64,000 nucleotides of DNA from Flavobacteriia bacterium (GTDB lineage Bacteria; Bacteroidota; Bacteroidia; Flavobacteriales_D; Crocinitomicaceae). The stretch is taken from positions 1 to 64,000 of the forward strand of contig CANHQP010000014.1 in the NCBI GenBank assembly GCA_947462925.1. The letters run 5' to 3'. Positions within the stretch are counted from its first letter, which is position 1, and every line of letters starts with the position of its first letter. The notes below the pieces were generated by a model that ran no database searches, was not told the origin of the DNA, and worked only from the letters and a program-made list of their open reading frames with translations. The translations under genes were made by a program, and so were the position numbers. This document shows, one piece after another, positions 8,226 to 14,495 of the stretch.

Positions 8226-8738
8226 ATGGATTATTTTTCTCAACATTCAGAGCGATTGCAATTTAGAGCCTTGTCTGAAAATGACATTAAATCTTGGTTG
8301 GAATTCTTTCATGGAAACGACCGCTTAGCATTTTTAGGAATCGATGTCACTAAAGATTACCTGACACTTGCAACAGAATGGATTTCAAAACAACTGGAGC
8401 GATACCAAAAAGACGGTTTCGGACATTTGGCTGTGATTGAAAAATCTTCTGGTGATTTTATTGGAATGGGTGGAATTTTGGTTCGTGAATTGGACGGTGA
8501 GAAAGTCTTTGAAATTGCATATTCGCTTAAACCAACCTATTGGAATCAAGGATTTGGAACTGAGATTGCGCAGAAGTTGAAACAATTTGGACTTGAAAAT
8601 CAAATTGCAACAAATTTTGTATCTATAATTCATAAAGAAAATGAAGCATCGATGCATGTTGCAAGGAAAAACGGAATGAAGATTTTGCGTGAAACTAACT
8701 TCATGGGAATGGAGGTTTTCGTTTTTGGGTTGTTTTGA
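8226..8738 (+). CDS. GNAT-family N-acetyltransferase (RimJ/RimL-like)
   Basis: A 170-residue GCN5-related acetyltransferase. The opening HSERLQFRALSENDIKSW and the core AYSLKPTYWNQGFGTEIAQK (acetyl-CoA-binding GxG motif) match RimJ/RimL-type enzymes, with HKENEASMHVARKNGM in the final part of the fold. I place the start at ATG 8226; an upstream TTG at 8208, directly after the acr3 stop, is the alternative. It follows the arsenite pump closely and is the last gene on this strand before a change of direction. Some arsenic operons carry acetyltransferases (ArsN) acting on organoarsenicals, but this protein looks like a general RimJ/L member, so an arsenic role is speculative. Confidence 0.82.
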   Translation: MDYFSQHSERLQFRALSENDIKSWLEFFHGNDRLAFLGIDVTKDYLTLATEWISKQLERYQKDGFGHLAVIEKSSGDFIGMGGILVRELDGEKVFEIAYSLKPTYWNQGFGTEIAQKLKQFGLENQIATNFVSIIHKENEASMHVARKNGMKILRETNFMGMEVFVFGLF

Positions 8739-8887
8739 ATATTTTCGACAGGATTTAGATATTTCAAATTTTAAAATAAGTCTGTTTCCTTTTGGAAGGA
8801 TTAAAGTCAGTTTGATTTTAACTCAGTTTTTTGTCAATTAGAAAATGTTGTCATAAAGTATGACCAATAAATATGTCCAAAGCAATT

Positions 8888-10180
8888 TTATTTAGTGGAA
8901 ATTGCATGCACAGGAGTTCCTGTCAAAGGTTGAGAAACCCATGCTCCAACACTATTAGGAATACCAGTTAAAGTAGATTGACTTTGAGCAAAAGCATATG
9001 CCATCGTCGCAGTAAACAAAATAACGTTTCGAGAGGTAACAGTAGTACTAATAACTTCACCTGAAATTGGTGCGCTCGTCCATGTACCAGTATTTAAAGG
9101 ATTACCAGTTAATGAACTTTGTGATTGAGAAAAAGCATAAACATGCGTATCTGTGTAAACAACAACCAATTCTTTTGACGACACGATGCCTTGCGGAGTT
9201 CCTGCTAAAGTGACACTTGCCCATGCAGGTGAATTAAATGGGACTGGACTGCCAACAGAACTTTGAGATTGAAATAGACCATAAGCATTTGTAGAGGTGT
9301 AGACAACAATTTGTTTTTCTGATGCTCCAGAGCCTAAAACAGTGCCTGCCATTTGTTGTTCTACCCATGTACCACCAGTATAATTGGTTGAAATCGAACT
9401 TTGCGATTGTCCGAATCCATAAGCTGTTGTATTGGTATATACAACTGCAAGATTGCCAACTCCAATAGTTTCGCAAGATCCAGTTCCCGGAGGTCCAGTT
9501 GCCCCATTCAGTCCCATCGGGCCAGGAGCCCCAGCAGCGCCTTCATTTCCTTGCGGGCCAGTCAAACCGATTGGTCCTTGTGCGCCAGGTAATCCTGTAG
9601 GACCTGGTTCGCCTTGAATTCCTTGCGCACCTTGTGGCCCCGTTAATCCTTGTGGACCAGTTGGTCCAACCAATCCTTGCGGACCTGCAGGTCCTGTTAA
9701 TCCTATTGAACCTTGAGCTCCAGTTGCACCTGCTGGGCCAGTCAATCCAATCGGTCCTTGTGGGCCTGGAATTGAATTTCCACTATTTTCTGAATATAGC
9801 GCATAAGGCACACTTAATAATTGGCTAGTACCAGAAATGGTATAATTGTTTCCACCTGTTGGATCTGTTTCTATTTTAATAAAATATGGTCCATTTGCCC
9901 AATTGAGATCAGTCATACTTCCAGAAATAACCGTTCCTGAACCAATTTCCATACTTGCTAGACCATTGGCATTAGTTGATGGTGTTTGGTTTTCCACGTA
10001 AACTGAAGAGCCAGTCGCGTTGCCCTGGATAATACTAACGCGCATCCCAACCATTTGATTGGTCACTAGTGAATTCGAGTTATCTCTGATGACTGATTGA
10101 AAACTCATTTTTTGTGGAGCTTGCGCGGAAACTTTTACAACTAAGAGTAGAGCCACAAACATTTGAATCATTTTTTTCAT
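8888..10180 (-). CDS. Secreted collagen-like protein with C-terminal fourfold repeat
   Basis: A 430-residue secreted protein. A signal peptide ([20 protein letters not shown]) precedes a beta-rich N-terminal domain of about 115 residues, common in Bacteroidota collagen-like proteins. About 33 Gly-X-Y triplets (residues about 138-236, such as [13 protein letters not shown]) follow. The C-terminal part (about 245-430) consists of four divergent copies of a roughly 47-residue unit built around VVYTxTxAYxFxQSQSS and GTWxSxPLxGTP. The start at 10180 is preferred over the upstream ATG at 10222, because it begins a normal signal peptide and avoids overlap with the preceding gene. It lies 4 nt after the T9SS type A gene; no sorting domain is present here. 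Confidence 0.85.
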   Translation of the reverse strand: MKKMIQMFVALLLVVKVSAQAPQKMSFQSVIRDNSNSLVTNQMVGMRVSIIQGNATGSSVYVENQTPSTNANGLASMEIGSGTVISGSMTDLNWANGPYFIKIETDPTGGNNYTISGTSQLLSVPYALYSENSGNSIPGPQGPIGLTGPAGATGAQGSIGLTGPAGPQGLVGPTGPQGLTGPQGAQGIQGEPGPTGLPGAQGPIGLTGPQGNEGAAGAPGPMGLNGATGPPGTGSCETIGVGNLAVVYTNTTAYGFGQSQSSISTNYTGGTWVEQQMAGTVLGSGASEKQIVVYTSTNAYGLFQSQSSVGSPVPFNSPAWASVTLAGTPQGIVSSKELVVVYTDTHVYAFSQSQSSLTGNPLNTGTWTSAPISGEVISTTVTSRNVILFTATMAYAFAQSQSTLTGIPNSVGAWVSQPLTGTPVHAISTK

Positions 10181-10184
10181 TTCT

Positions 10185-10667
10185 TTATTTTTTAATGATT
10201 TTAAACGATTGAATTTTTTCATTGTTTTGATTTACAACATAAAGAAAATAACTAGCAGCAGACAAGCTTCCAGTTTTAATTTCAGTTAACTCTGATTTTA
10301 TTGGTTTGTTGCTCAATAATTTGCCTTGCGTATCATACAGAAAGTATGACAAATTTTCGTTGTTGTAATCGGTAATTTGCAAGGTCAAATGCTCTGTTGT
10401 AGGATTTGGAAATGTCGAAATTGAAATTTTCAATTCTGTTTCTTTAATTGTTGCCGAATAAATTTCATAAGCTTGTTGAACTCCTTGACTTACTGATCCA
10501 GAAGAACTTGTATTGGTGGTATAAATAACTTGACCTATACTGTAAGCATTTGAGCCTCCAATGCCGGAAGCGTCTCCTCCTGCGGCAGTTGTGTTTTCTT
10601 GTGCGTATGTTTTTACAATAGTTAGCAAAAGAAGAGTCACGATTGAAAGTATCTTTTTATATACCAC
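10185..10667 (-). CDS. Small T9SS type A sorting-domain protein
   Basis: A 160-residue secreted protein. It has a signal peptide (about 1-22, ending TYAQ) and a short Gly/Ser-rich region with the common Bacteroidota phrase [11 protein letters not shown], then a C-terminal T9SS type A sorting domain (about 78-160). The domain is marked by [27 protein letters not shown] and a final [20 protein letters not shown]. The combination of a [10 protein letters not shown] motif with a sorting tail is frequent among short surface proteins of this phylum. It is the first gene of a two-gene unit with the collagen-like protein, which has a signal peptide but no sorting tail. Function is unknown. Confidence 0.82.
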   Translation of the reverse strand: MVYKKILSIVTLLLLTIVKTYAQENTTAAGGDASGIGGSNAYSIGQVIYTTNTSSSGSVSQGVQQAYEIYSATIKETELKISISTFPNPTTEHLTLQITDYNNENLSYFLYDTQGKLLSNKPIKSELTEIKTGSLSAASYFLYVVNQNNEKIQSFKIIKK

Positions 10668-11247
10668 AAGTATTTGTTTTAAATCTTAGGTGCTAAAATA
10701 CCACAATTATATCTTTTTTATCCTTGTTTTTAGTTTTCATTTTGAGGTTATGTTGTTATTTAGCATCGATATTAAGTTTGAATATTGCCAAATTGCGGTA
10801 ACTATATAGGCTAAGTACTTTCATGTATCCGTCATTGAGTTGCGAAAAAACTATTCTATTTTCAATAGGAACAATGAGTTTACTAAAGGAATATTAGTTG
10901 GCTGATCATCTATAATTCTACAATTGTGTAATTAGAATATTCAAAAACAAGATTTTCAGCTGACTCGAATAAATTCTAATGACATAATACCTGTCGAAAT
11001 TCGTTAATCTTCCCTTTTTGACATCTAACCAACAAAAAATATTGCAAATCAATGGAAAAAACTTTTTCATTTATATATCTCATTTTCAATTATAAAAACG
11101 TTTTAATTCATTTATAAACGAATAACAATCGAATACAAATGATTAATAACCGAAAGAAATTTTGGAGTCGCCACAACTTTGCACTGTCGAAACAATCAAC
11201 GACGTTTAGTTCAATTTTTATTTACAAATTTTTTAAAACACACAATT
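10668..11247. other. 580-bp intergenic region between divergent genes
   Basis: No coding gene is supported. The region separates the leftward T9SS type A gene from the rightward ssb array and must hold both promoters. A CAACTTTG sequence at 11174-11181 is one base away from the TAnnTTTG -7 consensus and lies 66 nt before the first ssb start. An imperfect hairpin is possible around 10910-10945. Nothing else is recognised. Confidence 0.4.
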
Positions 11248-11595
11248 ATGAACTCAATGAGAAACAAAGTAACATTAATCGGTCGCTTAGGTGCAAAACC
11301 AGAAATTCAAACAGTTAAAGGTGGATTCATGATCACACGCTTTTCTATTGCAACGAAAGAATCGTTCAAAGAAAAAAATGGAGAGTGGAAAGACAACACA
11401 CAATGGCACAATGCCCATATGTGGGGTAAAAGTGCTGAGAACTTCGTGAAATTGGCTGACAAAGGTTTTGAAGTTGCGATCGAAGGTCGTTTGGCAAATA
11501 GTAGTTATGAAACAAAAACAGGTGAGAAAAGATACCAAACAGAAGTTGAAGTACATGATTTCGTGTTGCTCACACCAAAAACAGCAAAAGTTTAA
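11248..11595 (+). CDS. ssb: Single-stranded DNA-binding protein (copy 1 of 3)
   Basis: A 115-residue OB-fold protein of the SSB family, opening MRNKVTLIGRLGAKPEIQTV and containing the WKDNTQWHNAHMWGKSAE segment. The start at 11248 is preferred over an upstream in-frame ATG at 11179, which would add an unrelated 23-residue extension. It is shorter than housekeeping SSB (about 150-180 residues) and ends soon after the OB fold (VLLTPKTAKV). It therefore lacks the acidic DDDIPF-type tail that recruits partner proteins. First of three tandem paralogues. Confidence 0.9.
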   Translation: MNSMRNKVTLIGRLGAKPEIQTVKGGFMITRFSIATKESFKEKNGEWKDNTQWHNAHMWGKSAENFVKLADKGFEVAIEGRLANSSYETKTGEKRYQTEVEVHDFVLLTPKTAKV

Positions 11596-11605
11596 AAGTC
11601 CCATG

Positions 11606-11676
11606 AGGTGGTTAGTTAGGTAGGGTGTAAAATGTGAACGTTGCGATCAGTGGTTTTTGCAACGTTCATGCCACCT
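11606..11676 (+). other. Structured spacer between ssb copies 1 and 2
   Basis: TGAACGTTGC (11635-11644) and GCAACGTTCA (11659-11668) form a perfect 10-bp stem with a 14-nt loop. AGGTGG (11606-11611) and CCACCT (11671-11676) can close a longer outer stem. No T-run follows immediately, so it is not a classical terminator. It may be a processing, stability or autoregulatory RNA element in the ssb transcript. Confidence 0.5.
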
Positions 11677-11732
11677 AAAATCACCCACAATTTGCAGTAA
11701 TTTTTTTTCAAAAAAACATAAAAATATTCACC

Positions 11733-12047
11733 ATGAATCACGTTAATTTAATAGGTAAAATCACCTCAGAGCCAAAAGTAGTTATGCTTAACAATGGCAG
11801 AAAAATCGCTCAGTTTTCAATGTCTACACAGGAATCGTACTTGGATGCAGAAGGAAATGTGAAAAACAGAAAACAATGGCACCGCATCAGTGCTTGGGGG
11901 AATTGGGTGCAAGTACTTGAAGAACTTGGGCAAAAAGGAATCAGTTTGGCCATTGAAGGAAAATTGGTTTCTCGATTTTATCAGACTCAAGCCGGAGGTA
12001 AAAAATTGATTACGGAAGTGGAAGTAAACGATTTAGTAGTTCTATAA
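11733..12047 (+). CDS. Single-stranded DNA-binding protein (copy 2 of 3)
   Basis: A 104-residue SSB-family OB-fold protein, opening MNHVNLIGKITSEPKVVML, with the diagnostic KNRKQWHRISAWGNWVQVLE segment and the final strand TEVEVNDLVVL. It ends with the OB fold and has no acidic tail. It is separated from copy 1 by a structured 137-nt spacer and from copy 3 by 16 nt. It is clearly diverged from both neighbours, so this is not a recent duplication. Binding to single-stranded DNA is expected; the special role is unknown. Confidence 0.88.
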   Translation: MNHVNLIGKITSEPKVVMLNNGRKIAQFSMSTQESYLDAEGNVKNRKQWHRISAWGNWVQVLEELGQKGISLAIEGKLVSRFYQTQAGGKKLITEVEVNDLVVL

Positions 12048-12063
12048 TTTAATATTTAAAATC

Positions 12064-12366
12064 ATGAGAAATCAAATCACGTTAATCGGAAATATGGGCG
12101 AAAATGCCAAAGTAACAAATTTTGAAAATGGCGGAAAAGTTGCCCGCTTCAATTTGGCAACACCTTCACCAGTCAAAGGAAAAGACACTGCAGAATGGCA
12201 TCGATTATTCGCCTTTGGAAATATTGCTCAATTCATTGAAAATTTCGGAGGAAAGGGAAAACGAATTGCTGTCACTGGAAAAATCGTGAATCGTACGTAT
12301 CTCAGTAAGGATGGAAAACCGAGAAAAGTCACCGAAGTTGAAGTTCGAAATGTTATTGGATTATAG
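12064..12366 (+). CDS. Single-stranded DNA-binding protein (copy 3 of 3)
   Basis: A 100-residue SSB-family protein, opening MRNQITLIGNMGENAKVTNF, with TAEWHRLFAFGNIAQFIENF in the middle and KVTEVEVRNVIGL at the end. It is the shortest of the three and again lacks a C-terminal acidic tip. It is followed by a strong intrinsic terminator at 12432-12465, which marks the end of the ssb transcript. The W/F residues used for base stacking in SSB are partly retained (W, F and F in the central segment). Confidence 0.87.
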   Translation: MRNQITLIGNMGENAKVTNFENGGKVARFNLATPSPVKGKDTAEWHRLFAFGNIAQFIENFGGKGKRIAVTGKIVNRTYLSKDGKPRKVTEVEVRNVIGL

Positions 12367-12431
12367 CACTCTCTTCTTAGCTTTAAATTAAAATACTTTT
12401 TACAAACCGTGAACGATATGCGGTAAACTTG

Positions 12432-12465
12432 AATCCTGTGGTTGAACCTGCCACAGGATTTTTTT
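12432..12465 (+). terminator. Intrinsic terminator of the ssb array
   Basis: AATCCTGTGG and CCACAGGATT form a perfect 10-bp stem around a 9-nt loop, followed by a T-run (12459-12465). It ends the rightward ssb transcript and touches the stop codon of the convergent gene at 12464. Confidence 0.85.
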
Positions 12466-14008
12466 ATTTACTGGAATATTTCAACTGAATTAATTCCTGA
12501 AAAGAAACGTTTTTCATTTTTGCTTCCGCCCAAAGCATAAAGTCAAAATATTCAAGTGCCAGTGCTTGGAGATGGTCTTCTTTCAAATGCGCCAATTCAG
12601 CATAAAGTTCTTCAAAAAGCGTTTCCTGCTTGAAAAAATCTTTGGTTTTATTCACTCGATTCAAGAATTTCAAAAAGATTGTTTCAAATTCGTACAAGCG
12701 ATTTCTCGATTTTAAAAACCGCTGTGTGCTTTTCAATGCATACGGGATGAGGTTTTCATTTTTCATTTCAAAATGAATAAGCAAACTCATAATTTGTGCA
12801 AACGAAACAATATCTTCTTGTTTGTCTAGCATGGAATCGTTTAAAATTCGATTGATCCATTGCAAGGCAGCATGCATATCGCCAGAAATAAAATAAACAG
12901 TGGCAATTTTGAAATTTAAAAAGGCTTTTCTGTTTGGTGTTATTTTTTCGTCATACAATCTCAGTCCTTCTTCAATCAGCGGAACCAATTTTAGCGCACT
13001 TTTGAAATCTCCTTTCAGTGTTAAAATACTGATTTCAATGCTGTTTGTGCTTGAAAAAAGTTTAATATTTAAATCCTCGTTTGTGTCGAAGGAATAATTT
13101 TGAGGCAATTCCTTCAATTTTTTCAGCAACTCTTGAGATTTTTGATTCATTTTCAATCGTGAAGCAACAAAAATCGCATTCGTTAAAATGGAAAAGTAAC
13201 GATTTGGTTGCTCTTCAATGACTTCTTTCTTGGATTCAAATAGTTCAATATTTTGAATCAGAAATTTGTAGCAATCTTCAAAATCACCGATGGCAAAAAA
13301 GTATGCACTATAAATGTGATTGTATAAATATTGTGTGTCAAAATAAAGTTCTTTTTGCTGCTTGGTTTTTAGCAAGTCATCGATAATTGATTTAAATTGA
13401 ATTAAATCATCTTGTGTACGGGAAATTCCTTTTGATGCGAGAATAGCAAACAATCTACTTTTCAAGTTCCAGAACTTATCGTAGGTCAAACTTTTTTCAT
13501 GAAAATCAAGGTCATTTTTTAAAATTTCATCAATTTCGACTTGGTCAACATTTCCAGAACTTTCAATTAACCTTTTCTTGTGCAAACTAATTTCTGCCAA
13601 TAAATTGAATTTATCGTGTTTTAGGGCTAATTTTTCAGCACTTCGAAGCTGGCGTTTACATTGTTCGTACAAAGATTTATTGTACAATATTTCAGCACTG
13701 TGAATCAGTTTATAAATTTGGGCATCGGTGGATGATGAAGCGTGAAATGAATCGAGCGCATTCAGAATGTGATCGTACAATCGTTTTTTTGTGACAGAAA
13801 ATTTATTTAAAAAAGCTTCACCTTTAAAATGCTCGAAAAGTTTTTCGTCATCATAAATTTCTTGTTGCTCCAAATAATCGAACAAAAGAATGTAGTTGTT
13901 TTCATCACCAATTGTGTGTCTTGAAGAAACGACTTTGAAGTATCTTTTTTCAGATTTAGACAAGTATTTTATTAACTCGTGAAGTGATTCGTTTACCTTG
14001 GTCGACAT
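12464..14008 (-). CDS. Helical-repeat (TPR-like) protein of unknown function
   Basis: A 514-residue soluble protein with no signal peptide or membrane segment. It is almost entirely alpha-helical with TPR-like pairs, for example LYEQCKRQLRSAEKLALKHD and AALQWINRILNDS. The conserved-looking N-terminus (SLHELIKYLSKSEKRYFKVV) precedes the helices. I do not recognise a catalytic domain. I chose ATG 14008 (MSTKVNESL) over 14032 because the extra eight residues look non-conserved; both are possible. A -7 box lies at 14092-14099. It is monocistronic, convergent with the ssb array. A scaffold or regulatory role is only a guess. Confidence 0.7.
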   Translation of the reverse strand: MSTKVNESLHELIKYLSKSEKRYFKVVSSRHTIGDENNYILLFDYLEQQEIYDDEKLFEHFKGEAFLNKFSVTKKRLYDHILNALDSFHASSSTDAQIYKLIHSAEILYNKSLYEQCKRQLRSAEKLALKHDKFNLLAEISLHKKRLIESSGNVDQVEIDEILKNDLDFHEKSLTYDKFWNLKSRLFAILASKGISRTQDDLIQFKSIIDDLLKTKQQKELYFDTQYLYNHIYSAYFFAIGDFEDCYKFLIQNIELFESKKEVIEEQPNRYFSILTNAIFVASRLKMNQKSQELLKKLKELPQNYSFDTNEDLNIKLFSSTNSIEISILTLKGDFKSALKLVPLIEEGLRLYDEKITPNRKAFLNFKIATVYFISGDMHAALQWINRILNDSMLDKQEDIVSFAQIMSLLIHFEMKNENLIPYALKSTQRFLKSRNRLYEFETIFLKFLNRVNKTKDFFKQETLFEELYAELAHLKEDHLQALALEYFDFMLWAEAKMKNVSFQELIQLKYSSK

Positions 14009-14091
14009 TGATTGATATTTATTCGAATGCAAGATATTTAAATCGAAGGAATAGGAAAGAATATTAATCTTAAATGTGTATAAAATTGAGT

Positions 14092-14099
14092 CAAATGTA
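14092..14099 (-). promoter_or_regulatory. -7 promoter box (TACATTTG) of the helical-repeat gene
   Basis: TACATTTG on the minus strand matches TAnnTTTG and lies 84 nt upstream of the ATG at 14008. No clear -33 element is visible. Confidence 0.4.
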
Positions 14100-14176
14100 T
14101 GATTTTAGACTTGTATAAAAAAGTAAAAGGAGCGAAGAGGTAAGACTTGTGACTATAAAATTTTTGGGACAAAAAA

Positions 14177-14197
14177 AATCCTGCATTTAGCAGGATT
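14177..14197 (-). terminator. Intrinsic terminator of the small lipoprotein gene
   Basis: AATCCTGC and GCAGGATT pair as an 8-bp stem with a 5-nt loop. On the minus strand the stem runs into eight T (A-run on the plus strand to 14171). It sits 20 nt after the stop codon of the gene at 14218-14454. Confidence 0.85.
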
Positions 14198-14217
14198 AAA
14201 TATTTCTTGGAAAAAAA

Positions 14218-14454
14218 TTATTGTTTATTTCCTTTTTTAGAATTCATATCCGGATCATTGTTTGGATCGGTAATACTTGTACCCGTTGTGGTTGAACCAG
14301 GATTTGTCTCAGGAGCTGGAGCAGATGCTTTTTTCCAAACTGGAGCCGAAGCTACAGTACCACTTTCCATTCTTGCTTTATTCAAATCTTCTTTCTGGCA
14401 AGAAACTGCCAAAAGAGCTATTGAAAACAAAGAAATACCGATTAACTTTTTCAT
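14218..14454 (-). CDS. Small Pro/Ser/Thr-rich lipoprotein
   Basis: A 78-residue predicted lipoprotein. The signal peptide MKKLIGISLFSIALLAVSC ends in a lipobox (LAVSC) with the acylated cysteine at residue 19. The mature part is short, unstructured and rich in Pro, Ser, Thr, Asn and Asp, without a recognisable domain. The gene has its own -7 box (14474-14481) and its own terminator (14177-14197), so it is an independent short transcript. An overlapping rightward reading frame on the other strand is not supported. Function unknown. Confidence 0.75.
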   Translation of the reverse strand: MKKLIGISLFSIALLAVSCQKEDLNKARMESGTVASAPVWKKASAPAPETNPGSTTTGTSITDPNNDPDMNSKKGNKQ

Positions 14455-14473
14455 GACTTAACGTATTATAAAA

Positions 14474-14481
14474 CAAAGCTA
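14474..14481 (-). promoter_or_regulatory. -7 promoter box (TAGCTTTG) of the small lipoprotein gene
   Basis: TAGCTTTG on the minus strand matches TAnnTTTG, 20 nt upstream of the ATG at 14454. With the downstream terminator it defines a transcript of about 290 nt. Confidence 0.45.
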
Positions 14482-14495
14482 TGAAATTAATTCTG

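Noticed and set aside
9401-9828. Plus-strand reading frames rich in Pro, Gly and Leu opposite the collagen-like gene
   Set aside because: They are antisense images of the Gly-X-Y repeat codons; they have no start signals or family resemblance.
11179-11247. N-terminal extension of the first SSB
   Set aside because: The 23 extra residues are unrelated to SSB; the ATG at 11248 begins at the usual SSB N-terminus.
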